In this document: piece by piece, positions 49,401 to 63,400 of the stretch
Numbering within the stretch: position 1 is the stretch's first letter
Layout: each line of letters opens with the position of its first letter
Assembly: GCA_027186245.1 (NCBI GenBank)
Contig: CP114481.1
Coordinates: forward strand, 30,597,501 to 30,661,500
Source of the DNA: Coriaria nepalensis
Lineage: Eukaryota > Streptophyta > Magnoliopsida > Cucurbitales > Coriariaceae
DNA: 64,000 nt
Direction: 5' to 3'
Made by a program: the position numbers and the translations under genes
Notes under the pieces: model-generated
What the model was told of the DNA's origin: nothing
The model's database searches: none
Seen by the model: only the letters and a program-made list of their open reading frames with translations

Positions 49401-52400
49401 CTTATTTCAAAGCAAGTCGAACGAATTAAATTTTTGCACTACAAACACAAGTTTTGTGCATAACTTGCAAATGATCAATGCAAGGAAAGTGTGAATTTGT
49501 TTAACCTTAAAATCATTTCAATGAGTCATTTCAAGTCAATAAGTTATTTCAAAGCAAGTCCAACGAATTCTATTTTTTCACTATAAACAGAAGTTTTTTG
49601 CATAACTTGCAAATGATCAATGCAAGGAAAGTGTGCATTCGTTTAACCTTAAAATCATTTCAATCAGTCATTTTAAGTCAATAACTTATTTCAAAGCAAG
49701 TCGAACGAATTCAATTTTTGCACTACAGACACAAATTTTGTGCATAACTTCCAAATGATCATTGCAAGGAAAGTGTGCATTCGTTTAACCTTAAAATCAT
49801 TTCAATGAGTCATTTCAAGTCAATAACTTATTTCAAAGCAAGTCGAACGAATTCAATTTTTGCACTACAAACACAAGTTTTTTTGCATAACTTGCAAATG
49901 ATCAATGCAAGGAAAGTGTGCATTCGTTTAACCTTTAAATCATTTCAATGAGTCATTTCAAGTCAATAACTTATTTCAAAGCAAGTCGAACGAATTCAAT
50001 TTTTGCACTACAAACACAAGTTTTCTGCATAACTTGCAAATGATCATTGCAAGGAAAGTGTGCATTCATTTAACCTTAAAATCATTTCAATGTGTCATTT
50101 CAAGTCGATATCTTATTTCAAAGCAAGTCGAACGAATTCTCTTTTTGCACTACAAACACAAGATTTGTGCATAACTTGCAAATGATCAATGCAAGGAAAG
50201 TGTGCACTCGGTTAACCTTCAAATCATTTCAATGAGTCATTTCAAGTTAATAACTTATTTCAAAGCAACTCGAACGAATTCAATTTTTGCACTACAAACG
50301 CAAGTTTTGTGCATAACTTGCAAGTGATCAATGCAAGGAAAGTGTGCATTCATTTAACCTTAAAATCATTTCAATTAGTCATTTCAAGTCAATATCTTAT
50401 TTCAAAGTAATTCGAACGAGCACTATTTTTGCACTACAAATGCAAGTTTTGTGCATAACTTGCAAATGATCAATGTAAAGAAAGTGTGCATTCATTTAAC
50501 CTTAAAATCATTTCAATGTGTCATTTCAAGTCGATATCTTATTTCAAAGCAAGTCGAACGAATTCTATTTTTGCACTAGAAACACAAGTTTTGTGCATAA
50601 CTTGCAAATGATCAATGCCAGGAAAGTGTGCATTCGTTTAACTTAAAATCGTTTCAATGAGTCATTTCAAGTCAATGACTTATTTCAAAGCAAGTCGAAC
50701 GAATTCTATTTTTTCACTACAAACACAAGTTTTGTGCATAACTTGCAAATGATCAATGCAAGGAAAGTGTGCATTCATTTAACTTAAAATCATTTCAATG
50801 AGTCATTTCAAGTCAATAAGTTATTTCTAACCAAGTCGAACGAATTCAATTTTTGCACTACAAACACAAGTTTTGTGCATAACTTGCAAATTATCATTGC
50901 AAGGAAAGTGTGCATTCGTTTAACCTTAAAATCATTTCAATGAGTCATTTCAAGTCAATAAGTTATTTCAAAGCGAGTCGAACGAATTCTATTTTTGCAC
51001 TACAAACACAAGTTTTGTGCATAACTTGCAAATGATCAATCCAAGGAAAGTGTGCATTCGTTTAACTTAAAATCATTTCAATGAGTCATTTCAAGTCAAT
51101 AAGTTATTTCTAACTAAGTCGAATGAATTCAATTTTTACAGTACAAACACAAGTTTTGTGCATAACTTTCAAATGATCATTGCAAGGAAAGTGTGCATTC
51201 GTTTAACCTTAAAATCATTTCAATGAGTCATTTTAAGTCAATAACTTATTTCAAAGCAAGTCGAACGAATTCAATTTTTGCACTACAAACACAAGTTTTG
51301 TGCATAACTTGCAAATGATCAATGCAAGGAAAGTGTGCATTTGTTTAACCTTAAAATCATTTCAATGAGTCATTTCAAGTCAATAAGTTATTTCGAAGCA
51401 AGTCCAACGAATTCTATTTTTTCACTATAAACAGAAGTTTTTTGCATAACTTGCAAATGATCAATGCAAGGAAAGTGTGCATTCGTTTAACCTTTAAATC
51501 ATTTCAATGAGTCATTTCAAGTCAATAACTTATGTCCAAGCAAGTCGAACGAATTCTATTTTTGCACTACAAACACAAGTTTTGTGCATAACTTGCAAAT
51601 GATCAATGCAAGGAAAGTGTGCATTCGTTTAACCTTAAAATCATTTCAATGAGTCATTTTAAGTCAATAACTTATTTCAAAGCAAGTCAAACGAATTCAA
51701 TTTTTGCACTACAAACACAAGTTTTGTGCATAACTTGCAAATGATCAATGCAAGGAAAGTGTGCATTTGTTTAACCTTAAAATCATTTCAATGAGTCATT
51801 TCAAGTCAATAACTTATTTCAAAGCAAGTCGAACGAATTCAATTTTTGCACTACAAACACAAATTTTGTGCATAACTTCCAAATGATCATTGCAAGGAAA
51901 GTGTGCATTCGTTTAACCTTAAAATCATTTCAATGAGTCATTTCAAGTCAATAACTTATTTCAAAGCAAGTCGAACGAATTCAATTTTTGCACTACAAAC
52001 ACAAGTTTTCTGCATAACTTTCAAATGATCATTGCAAGGAAAGTGTGCATTCGTTTAACCTTAAAATCATTTCAATGAGTCATTTCAAGTCAAGAACTTA
52101 TTTCAAAGCCGGTCGAACGAATTCTATTTTTGCACTACAAACACAAGTTTTGTGCATAACTTGCAAGTGATCAATGCAAGGAAAGTGTGCATTCGTTTAA
52201 CCTTAAAATCATTTCAATGTGTCATTTCAAGTCGATATCTTATTTCCAACCAAGTCGAACGAATTCAATTTTTGCACTACAAACACAAGTTTTGTGCATA
52301 ACTTGCAAATGATCATTGCAAGGAAAGTGTGCATTCGTTTAACCTTAAAATCATTTCAATGAGTCATTTCAATTCAATAACTTATTTCAAACCAAGTCGA

Positions 52401-54390
52401 ACGAATTCTATTTTTGCACTACAAACACAAGTTTTGTGCATAACTTGCAAATGATCAATGCAAGGAAGGTGTGCATTCGTTTAACTTAAAATCATTTCAA
52501 TGAGTCATTTCAAGTCAATGCCTTATTTCAAAGCAAGTTGAACGAATTCTATTTTTTCACTACAAACAAAAGTTTTTTGCATAACTTGCAAATGATCAAT
52601 GCAAGGAAAGTGTGCATTCGTTTAACCATAAAATCATTTCAATGAGTCATTTCAAGTCAATAACTTATTTGAAAGCAAGTCGAACGAATTCAATTTTTGC
52701 ACTACAAACACAAGTTTTGTGCATAACTTGCAAATGATCAATGCAAGGAAAGTGTGCATTCGTTTAACTTAAAATCATTTCAATGAGTCATTTCAAGTCA
52801 ATAAGTTATTTCTAACCAAGTCGAACAAATTCAATTTTTGCACTACAAACACAAGTTTTGTGCATAACTTGCAAATTATCATTGCAAGGAAAGTGTGCAT
52901 TCGTTTAACCTTAAAATCATTTCAATGAGTCATTTCAAGTCAATAACTTATTTCAAAGCAAGTCGAACGAATTCTATTTTTGCACTAGAAACACAAGTTT
53001 TGTGCATAACTTGCAAATGATCAATGCAAGGAAAGTGTGCATTCGTTTAACTTAAAATCATTTCAATGAGTCATTTCAAGTCAATAAGTTATTTCTAACT
53101 AAGTCGAATGAATTCAATTTTTACACTACAAACACAAGTTTTGTGCATAACTTTCAAATGATCATTGCAAGGAAAGTGTGCATTCGTTTAACCTTAAAAT
53201 CATTTCAATGAGTCATTTTAAGTCAATAACTTATTTCAAAGCAAGTCGAACGAATTCAATTTTTGCACTACAAACACAAGTTTTGTGCATAACTTGCAAA
53301 TGATCAATGCAAGGAAAGTGCGCATTCGTTTAACCTGAAAATCATTTCAATGAGTCATTTCAAGTCAATAACTTATTTCAAAGCCGGTCGAACGAATTCT
53401 ATTTTTGCACTACAAACATAAGTTTTGTGCATAACTTGCAAGTGATCAATGCAAGGAAAGTGTGCATTCGTTTAACCTTAAAATCATTTCAATGAGTCAT
53501 TTCAAGTCAATAACTTATTTCAAAGCAAGTCGAACGAATTCTATTTTTGCACTACAAACACAAGTTTTGTGCATAACTTGCAAGTGATCAATGCAAGGAA
53601 AGTGTGCATTCGTTTAACCTTAAAATCATTTCAATGAGTCATTTCAAGTCAATAACTTATTTCAAAGCAAGTCGAACGAATTCAATTTTTGCACTACAAA
53701 CACAAGTTTTGTGCATAACTTCCAAATGGTCATTGCAAGGAAAGTGTGCATTCGTTTAACCTTAAAATCATTTCAATGAGTCATTTCAAGTCAATAACTT
53801 ATTTCAAAGCAAGTCCAACGAATTCTATTTTTTCACTATAAACAGAAGTTTTTTGCATAACTTGCAAATGATCAATGCAAGGAAAGTGTGCATTCGTTTA
53901 ACCTTTAAATCATTTCAATGAGTCATTTCAAGTCAATAACTTATGTCCAAGCAAGTCGAACGAATTCTATTTTAGCACTACAAACACAAGTTTTGTGCAT
54001 AACTTGCAAATGATCAATGCAAGGAAAGTGTGCATTCGTTTAACTTAAAATCATTTCAATGAGTCATTTCAAGTCAATGACTTATTTCAAAGCAAGTTGA
54101 ACGAATTCTATTTTTTCACTACAAACACAAGTTTTGTGCATAACTTGCAAATGATCAATGCAAGGAAAGTGTGCATTCGTTTAACTTAAAATCATTTCAA
54201 TGAGTCATTTCAAGTCAATAAGTTCTTTCTAACCAAGTCGAACGAATTCAAGTTTGGCACTACATACACAAGTTTTGTGCATAACTTGCAAATTATCATT
54301 GCAAGGAAAGTGTGCATTCGTTTAACCTTAAAATCATTTCAATGAGTCATTTCAAGTCAATAAGTTATTTCAAAGCAAGTCGAACGAATT
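44735..54390 (+). repeat. 37-monomer HOR (5,246 bp), two partial copies
   Basis: Offsets of 5,246 bp hold from the ATTCTCTTTTTGC monomer (44,890 and 50,136) through CACTAGAAAC (45,332 and 50,578), TTTCGAAGC (46,155 and 51,401) and AAACAAAAGTTTTTTGC (47,321 and 52,567) to GTTCT-TCTAACC (48,978 and 54,224). The matched parts are about 44,735-49,145 and 49,985-54,390. The intervening 840 bp (49,145-49,985) belongs to a block shared with 36.6-38.5 kb. The left end overlaps the second 17-mer copy, so the 37-mer formed after, or together with, the 17-mer duplication. Confidence 0.88.
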
Positions 54391-55860
54391 CAATTTTTGC
54401 ACTACAAACACAAATTTTGTGCATAACTTCCAAATGATCATTGCAAGGAAAGTGTGCATTCGTTTAACCTTAAAATCATTTCAATGAGTCATTTCAAGTC
54501 AATAACTTATTTCAAAGCAAGTCGAACGAATTCTATTTTTGCACTACAAACACAAGTTTTGTGCATAACTTTCAAATGATCATTGCAAGGAAAGTGTGCA
54601 TTCGTTTAACCTTAAAATCATTTCAATGAGTCATTTCAAGTCAAGAACTTATTTCAAAGCAAGTCGAACGAATTCTATTTTTGCACTAGAAACACAAGTT
54701 TTGTGCATAACTTGCAAATGATCAATGCAAGGAAAGTGTGCATTCGTTAACCTTAAAATCATTTCAATGTGTCATTTCAAGTCGATATCTTATTTCCAAC
54801 CAAGTCGAACGAATTCAATTTTTGCACTACAAACACAAGTTTTGTGCATAACTTGCAAATGATCATTGCAAGGAAAGTGTGCATTCGTTTAACCTTAAAA
54901 TCATTTCAATGAGTCATTTCAATTCAATAACTTATTTCAAAGCAAGTCGAACGAATTCTATTTTTGCACTACAAACACAAGTTTTGTGCATAACTTGCAA
55001 ATGATCAATGCAAGGAAGGTGTGCATTCGTTTAACTTAAAATCATTTCAATGAGTCATTTCAAGTCAATGCCTTATTTCAAAGCAAGTTGAACGAATTCT
55101 ATTTTTTCACTACAAACAAAAGTTTTTTGCATAACTTGCAAATGATCAATGCAAGGAAAGTGTGCATTTGTTTAACCATAAAATCATTTCAATGAGTCAT
55201 TTCAAGTCAATAACTTATTTGAAAGCAAGTCGAACGAATTCAATTTTTGCACTACAAACACAAGTTTTGTGCATAACTTGCAAATGATCAATGCAAGGAA
55301 AGTGTGCATTCGTTTAACTTAAAATCATTTCAATGAGTCATTTCAAGTCAATAAGTTATTTCTAACCAAGTCGAACAAATTCAATTTTTGCACTACAAAC
55401 ACAAGTTTTGTGCATAACTTGCAAATTATCATTGCAAGGAAAGTGTGCATTCGTTTAACCTTAAAATCATTTCAATGAGTCATTTCAAGTCAATAACTTA
55501 TTTCAAAGCAAGTCGAACGAATTCTATTTTTGCACTACAAACACAAGTTTTGTGCATAACTTGCAAATGATCAATCCAAGGAAAGTGTGCATTCGTTTAA
55601 CTTAAAATCATTTCAATGAGTCATTTCAAGTCAATAAGTTATTTCTAACTAAGTCGAATGAATTCAATTTTTACACTACAAACACAAGTTTTGTGCATAA
55701 CTTTCAAATGATCATTGCAAGGAAAGTGTGCATTCGTTTAACCTTAAAATCATTTCAATGAGTCATTTTAAGTCAATAACTTATTTCAAAGCAAGTCGAA
55801 CGAATTCAATTTTTGCACTACAAACACAAGTTTTGTGCATAACTTGCAAATGATCAATGC
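51840..55860 (+). repeat. 18-monomer duplication (~2,550 bp), partial copies
   Basis: ACAAATTTTGTGC (51,861 and 54,412) and AAACAAAAGTTTTTTGC (52,567 and 55,117) are 2,551 and 2,550 bp apart. The one-base change in offset comes from a deletion, TTCGTTAACC, near 54,747 in the right copy. Matched parts are about 51,840-53,310 and 54,390-55,860. The break at 54,390 coincides with the end of the 37-mer match, so that point is a recombination junction. Confidence 0.85.
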
Positions 55861-57260
55861 AAGGAAAGTGTGCATTTGTTTAACCTTAAAATCATTTCAA
55901 TGAGTCATTTCAAGTCAATAAGTTATTTCAAAGCAAGTCCAACGAATTCTATTTTTTCACTATAAACAGAAGTTTTTTGCATAACTTGCAAATGATCAAT
56001 GCAAGGAAAGTGTGCATTCGTTTAACCTTTAAATCATTTCAATGAGTCATTTCAAGTCAATAACTTATGTCCAAGCAAGTCGAACGAATTCTATTTTTGC
56101 ACTACAAACACAAGTTTTGTGCATAACTTGCAAATGATCAATGCAAGGAAAGTGTGCATTCGTTTAACCTTAAAATCATTTCAATGTGTCATTTCAAGTC
56201 GATATCTTATTTCCAACCAAGTCGAACGAATTCAATTTTTGCACTACAAACACAAGTTTTGTGCATAACTTGCAAGTGATCAATGCAAGGAAAGTGTGCA
56301 TTCGTTTAACCTTAAAATCATTTCAATGTGTCATTTCAAGTCGATATCTTATTTCCAACCAAGTCGAACGAATTCAATTTTTGCACTACAAACACAAGTT
56401 TTGTGCATAACTTGCAAATGATCATTGCAAGGAAAGTGTGCATTCGTTTAACCTTAAAATCATTTCAATGAGTCATTTCAATTCAATAACTTATTTCAAA
56501 GCAAGTCGAACGAATTCTATTTTTGCACTACAAACACAAGTTTTGTGCATAACTTGCAAATGATCAATGCAAGGAAGGTGTGCATTCGTTTAACTTAAAA
56601 TCATTTCAATGAGTCATTTCAAGTCAATGCCTTATTTCAAAGCAAGTTGAACGAATTCTATTTTTTCACTACAAACAAAAGTTTTTTGCATAACTTGCAA
56701 ATGATCAATGCAAGGAAAGTGTGCATTCGTTTAACCATAAAATCATTTCAATGAGTCATTTCAAGTCAATAACTTATTTGAAAGCAAGTCGAATGAATTC
56801 AATTTTTGCACTACAAACACAAGTTTTGTGCATAACTTGCAAATGATCAATGCAAGGAAAGTGTGCATTCGTTTAACTTAAAATCATTTCAATGAGTCAT
56901 TTCAAGTCAATAAGTTATTTCTAACCAAGTCGAACAAATTCAATTTTTGCACTACAAACACAAGTTTTGTGCATAACTTGCAAATTATAATTGCAAGGAA
57001 AGTGTGCATTCGTTTAACCTTAAAATCATTTCAATGAGTCATTTCAAGTCAATAACTTATTTCTAAGCAAGTCGAACGAATTCTATTTTTGCACTACAAA
57101 CACAAGTTTTGTGCATAACTTGCAAATGATCAATCCAAGGAAAGTGTGCATTCGTTTAACTTAAAATCATTTCAATGAGTCATTTCAAGTCAATAAGTTA
57201 TTTCTAACTAAGTCGAATGAATTCAATTTTTACACTACAAACACAAGTTTTGTGCATAAC
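54770..57260 (+). repeat. 11-monomer duplication (1,559 bp)
   Basis: AAACAAAAGTTTTTTGC recurs at 55,117 and 56,676. The TCGATATCTTATTTCCAACC monomer, GGAAGGTGTG, TATTTGAAAGC and TTCTAACTAAGTCGAATG follow in the same order. The copies are about 54,770-55,700 and 56,329-57,260. The TTCCAACC monomer is itself doubled at 56,185-56,470 (142-bp repeat). Small differences such as GAATGAATTC near 56,791 and AATTATAATTG near 56,985 mark the right copy. Confidence 0.85.
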
Positions 57261-60200
57261 TTTCAAATGATCAATGCAAGGAAAGTGTGCATTCGTTTAA
57301 CTTAAAATCATTTCAATGAGTCATTTCAAGTCAATAAGTTATTTCTAACCAAGTCGAACAAATTCAATTTTTGCACTACAAACACAAGTTTTGTGCATAA
57401 CTTGCAAATGATCAATGCAAGGAAAGTGTGCATTCGTTTAACTTAAAATCATTTCAATGAGTCATTTCAAGTCAATAAGTTATTTCTAACCAAGTCGAAC
57501 AAATTCAATTTTTGCACTACAAACACAAGTTTTGTGCATAACTTGCAAATTATCATTGCAAGGAAAGTGTGCATTCGTTTAACCTTAAAATCATTTCAAT
57601 GAGTCATTTCAAGTCAATAACTTATTTGAAAGCAAGTCGAACGAATTCAATTTTTGCACTACAAACACAAGTTTTGTGCATAACTTGCAAATGATCAATG
57701 CAAGGAAAGTGTGCATTTGTTTAACCTTAAAATCATTTCAATGAGTCATTTCAAGTCAATAACTTATTTCAAAGCAAGTCGAACGAATTCAATTTTTGCA
57801 CTACAAACACAAATTTTGTGCATAACTTCCAAATGATCATTGCAAGGAAAGTGTGCATTCGTTTAACCTTAAAATCATTTCAATGAGTCATTTCAAGTCA
57901 ATAAGTTATTTCAAAGCAAGTGCAACGAATTCTATTTTTTCACTATAAACAGAAGTTTTTTGCATAACTTGCAAATGATCAATGCAAGGAAAGTGTGCAT
58001 TCGTTCAACCTGTAAATCATTTCAATGAGTCATTTCAAGTCAATAACTTATGTCCAAGCAAGTCGAACGATTTCTATTTTTGCACTACAAACACAAGTTT
58101 TGTGCATAACTTGCAAATGATCAATGCAAGGAAAGTGTGCATTCGTTTAACCTTAAAATCATTTCAATGAGTCATTTTAAGTCAATAACTTATTTCAAAG
58201 CAAGTCAAACGAATTCAATTTTTGCACTACAAACACAAGTTTTGTGCATAACTTGCAAATGATCAATGCAAGGAAAGTGTGCATTTGTTTAACCTTAAAA
58301 TCATTTCAATGAGTCATTTCAAGTCAATAACTTATTTCAAAGCAAGTCGAACGAATTCAATTTTTGCACTACAAACACAAATTTTGTGCATAACTTCCAA
58401 ATGATCATTGCAAGGAAAGTGTGCATTCGTTTAACCTTAAAATCATTTCAATGAGTCATTTCAAGTCAATAACTTATTTCAAAGCAAGTCGAACGAATTC
58501 AATTTTTGCACTACAAACACAAGTTTTTTTGCATAACTTGCAAATGATCAATGCAAGGAAAGTGTGCATTCATTTAACCTTTAAATCATTTCAATGAGTC
58601 ATTTCAAGTCAATAACTTATTTCAAAGCAAGTCGAACGAATTCAATTTTTGCACTACAAACACAAGTTTTCTGCATAACTTTCAAATGATCATTGCAAGG
58701 AAAGTGTGCATTCGTTTAACCTTAAAATCATTTCAATGAGTCATTTCAAGTCAAGAACATATTTGAAAGCCGGTCGAACGAATTCTATTTTTGCACTACA
58801 AACACAAGTTTTGTGCATAACTTGCAAATGATCAATGCAAGGAAGGTGTGCATTCGTTTAACTTAAAATCATTTCAATGAGTCATTTCAAGTCAATGCCT
58901 TATTTCAAAGCAAGTTGAACGAATTCTATTTTTTCACTACAAACAGAAGTTTTTTGCATAACTTGCAAATGATCAATGCAAGGAAAGTGTGCATTCGTTT
59001 AACCTTAAAATCATTTCAATGAGTCATTTCAAGTCAATAATTTATTTGAAAGCAAGTCGAACGAATTCAATTTTTGCACTACAAACACAAGTTTTTTGCA
59101 TAACTTGCAAATGATCAATGCAAGGAAAGTGTGCATTCGTTTAACCTTAAAATCATTTCAATGAGTCATTTCAAGTCAATAACTTATTTCAAAGCAAGTC
59201 CAACGAATTCTATTTTTTCACTATAAACAGAAGTTTTTTGCATAACTTGCAAATGATCAATGCAAGGAAAGTGTGCATTCGTTTAACCTTTAAATCATTT
59301 CAATGAGTCATTTCAAGTCAATAACTTATTTCCAAGCAAGTCGAACGAATTCTACTTTTGCACTACAAACACAAGTTTTGTGCATAACTTGCAAATGATC
59401 AATGCAAGGAAAGTGTGCATTCGTTTAACTTAAAATCATTTCAATGAGTCATTTCAAGTCAATGACTTATTTCAAAGCAAGTTGAACGAATTCTATTTTT
59501 TCACTACAAACACAAGTTTTGTGCATAACTTGCAAATGATCAATGCAAGGAAAGTGTGCATTCGTTTAACTTAAAATCATTTCAATGAGTCATTTCAAGT
59601 CAATAAGTTATTTCTAACCAAGTCGAACGAATTCAATTTTTGCACTACAAACACAAGTTTTGTGCATAACTTGCAAATTATCATTGCAAGGAAAGTGTGC
59701 ATTCGTTTAACCTTAAAATCATTTCAATGAGTCATTTCAAGTCAATAACTTATTTCAAAGCAAGTCGAACGAATTCTACTTTTGCACTACAAACACAAGT
59801 TTTGTGCATAACATGCAAATGATCAATGCAAGGAAAGTGTGCATTCATTTAACTTAAAATCATTTCAATGAGTCATTTCAAGTCAATAAGTTATTTCTAA
59901 CTAAGTCGAACGAATTCAATTTTTGCACTACAAACACAAGTTTTGTGCATAACTTTGAAATGATCATTGCAAGGAAAGTGTGCATTCGTTTAACCTTAAA
60001 ATCATTTCAATGAGTCATTTTAAGTCAATAACTTATTTCAAAGCAAGTCGAACGAATTCAATTTTTGCACTACAAACACAAGTTTTGTGCATAACTTGCG
60101 AATGATCAATGCAAGGAAAGTGTGCATTTGTTTAACCTTAAAATCATTTCAATGAGTCATTTCAAGTCAATAACTTATTTCAAAGCAAGTCGAACGAATT

Positions 60201-60400
60201 CAATTTTTGAACTACAAACACAAGTTTTGTACATAACTTCCAAATGATCATTGCAAGGAAAGTGTGCATTCGTTTAACCTTAAAATCATTTCAATGAGTC
60301 ATTTCAAGTCAATAACTTATTTCAAAGCAAGTCGAACGAATTCAATTTTTGCACTACAAACACAAGTTTTTTGCATAACTTGCAAATGATCAATGCAAGG
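56860..60400 (+). repeat. 25-monomer HOR, copy 1 (right-end pair)
   Basis: This matches 60,410-63,800 at an offset of 3,543 bp on its left side (CAAATTATAA at 56,981 and 60,524) and 3,401 bp on its right side (ATTTTTGAAC near 60,209 and 63,610). The 142-bp change in offset is exactly one monomer: copy 1 has an additional ACAAATTTTGTGC monomer near 57,720-57,870. Rare shared marks include TCGTTCAACCTG, AAGTGCAACG, AACGATTTC, ACATATTTGAAAGCC and TTCTACTTTTGC. Confidence 0.92.
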
Positions 60401-63400
60401 AAAGTGTGCTTTCGTTTAACTTAAAATCATTTCAATGAGTCATTTCAAGTCAATAAGTTATTTCTAACCAAGTCGAACAAATTCAATTTTTGCACTACAA
60501 ACACAAGTTTTGTGCATAACTTGCAAATTATAATTGCAAGGAAAGTGTGCATTCGTTTAACCTTAAAATCATTTCAATGAGTCATTTCAAGTCAATAACT
60601 TATTTCTAAGCAAGTCGAACGAATTCTATTTTTGCACTACAAACACAAGTTTTGTGCATAACTTGCAAATGATCAATCCAAGGAAAGTGTGCATTCGTTT
60701 AACTTAAAATCATTTCAATGAGTCATTTCAAGTCAATAAGTTATTTCTAACTAAGTCGAATGAATTCAATTTTTACACTACAAACACAAGTTTTGTGCAT
60801 AACTTTCAAATGATCAATGCAAGGAAAGTGTGCATTCGTTTAACTTAAAATCATTTCAATGAGTCATTTCAAGTCAATAAGTTATTTCTAACCAAGTCGA
60901 ACAAATTCAATTTTTGCACTACAAACACAAGTTTTGTGCATAACTTGCAAATGATCAATGCAAGGAAAGTGTGCATTCGTTTAACTTAAAATCATTTCAA
61001 TGAGTCATTTCAAGTCAATAAGTTATTTCTAACCAAGTCGAACAAATTCAATTTTTGCACTACAAACACAAGTTTTGTGCATAACTTGCAAATTATCATT
61101 GCAAGGAAAGTGTGCATTCGTTTAACCTTAAAATCATTTCAATGAGTCATTTCAAGTCAATAACTTATTTGAAAGCAAGTCGAACGAATTCAATTTTTGC
61201 ACTACAAACACAAGTTTTGTGCATAACTTGCAAATGATCAATGCAAGGAAAGTGTGCATTTGTTTAACCTTAAAATCATTTCAATGAGTCATTTCAAGTC
61301 AATAAGTTATTTCAAAGCAAGTGCAACGAATTCTATTTTTTCACTATAAACAGAAGTTTTTTGCATAACTTGCAAATGATCAATGCAAGGAAAGTGTGCA
61401 TTCGTTCAACCTGTAAATCATTTCAATGAGTCATTTCAAGTCAATAACTTATGTCCAAGCAAGTCGAACGATTTCTATTTTTGCACTACAAACACAAGTT
61501 TTGTGCATAACTTGCAAATGATCAATGCAAGGAAAGTGTGCATTCGTTTAACCTTAAAATCATTTCAATGAGTCATTTTAAGTCAATAACTTATTTCAAA
61601 GCAAGTCAAACGAATTCAATTTTTGCACTACAAACACAAGTTTTGTGCATAACTTGCAAATGATCAATGCAAGGAAAGTGTGCATTTGTTTAACCTTAAA
61701 ATCATTTCAATGAGTCATTTCAAGTCAATAACTTATTTCAAAGCAAGTCGAACGAATTCAATTTTTGCACTACAAACACAAATTTTGTGCATAACTTCCA
61801 AATGATCATTGCAAGGAAAGTGTGCATTCGTTTAACCTTAAAATCATTTCAATGAGTCATTTCAAGTCAATAACTTATTTCAAAGCAAGTCGAACGAATT
61901 CAATTTTTGCACTACAAACACAAGTTTTTTTGCATAACTTGCAAATGATCAATGCAAGGAAAGTGTGCATTCATTTAACCTTTAAATCATTTCAATGAGT
62001 CATTTCAAGTCAATAACTTATTTCAAAGCAAGTCGAACGAATTCAATTTTTGCACTACAAACACAAGTTTTCTGCATAACTTTCAAATGATCATTGCAAG
62101 GAAAGTGTGCATTCGTTTAACCTTAAAATCATTTCAATGAGTCATTTCAAGTCAAGAACATATTTGAAAGCCGGTCGAACGAATTCTATTTTTGCACTAC
62201 AAACACAAGTTTTGTGCATAACTTGCAAATGATCAATGCAAGGAAGGTGTGCATTCGTTTAACTTAAAATCATTTCAATGAGTCATTTCAAGTCAATGCC
62301 TTATTTCAAAGCAAGTTGAACGAATTCTATTTTTTCACTACAAACAGAAGTTTTTTGCATAACTTGCAAATGATCAATGCAAGGAAAGTGTGCATTCGTT
62401 TAACCTTAAAATCATTTCAATGAGTCATTTCAAGTCAATAATTTATTTGAAAGCAAGTCGAACGAATTCAATTTTTGCACTACAAACACAAGTTTTTTGC
62501 ATAACTTGCAAATGATCAATGCAAGGAAAGTGTGCATTCGTTTAACCTTAAAATCATTTCAATGAGTCATTTCAAGTCAATAACTTATTTCAAAGCAAGT
62601 CCAACGAATTCTATTTTTTCACTATAAACAGAAGTTTTTTGCATAACTTGCAAATGATCAATGCAAGGAAAGTGTGCATTCGTTTAACCTTTAAATCATT
62701 TCAATGAGTCATTTCAAGTCAATAACTTATTTCCAAGCAAGTCGAACGAATTCTACTTTTGCACTACAAACACAAGTTTTGTGCATAACTTGCAAATGAT
62801 CAATGCAAGGAAAGTGTGCATTCGTTTAACTTAAAATCATTTCAATGAGTCATTTCAAGTCAATGACTTATTTCAAAGCAAGTTGAACGAATTCTATTTT
62901 TTCACTACAAACACAAGTTTTGTGCATAACTTGCAAATGATCAATGCAAGGAAAGTGTGCATTCGTTTAACTTAAAATCATTTCAATGAGTCATTTCAAG
63001 TCAATAAGTTATTTCTAACCAAGTCGAACGAATTCAATTTTTGCACTACAAACACAAGTTTTGTGCATAACTTGCAAATTATCATTGCAAGGAAAGTGTG
63101 CATTCGTTTAACCTTAAAATCATTTCAATGAGTCATTTCAAGTCAATAACTTATTTCAAAGCAAGTCGAACGAATTCTACTTTTGCACTACAAACACAAG
63201 TTTTGTGCATAACATGCAAATGATCAATGCAAGGAAAGTGTGCATTCATTTAACTTAAAATCATTTCAATGAGTCATTTCAAGTCAATAAGTTATTTCTA
63301 ACTAAGTCGAACGAATTCAATTTTTGCACTACAAACACAAGTTTTGTGCATAACTTTGAAATGATCATTGCAAGGAAAGTGTGCATTCGTTTAACCTTAA

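Noticed and set aside
2311..61571. About twenty open frames of 60-78 codons, all on the + strand, with similar peptides rich in F, K, N and S
   Set aside because: They are readings of one and a half monomers. Because 142 is 3 x 47 + 1, the frame shifts at each repeat and soon meets a stop. Their positions recur with the HOR offsets (for example 9,830 and 13,230; 28,223 and 33,893; 57,982 and 61,383). Many begin with GTG rather than ATG. No domain, codon bias or ribosome site supports them.
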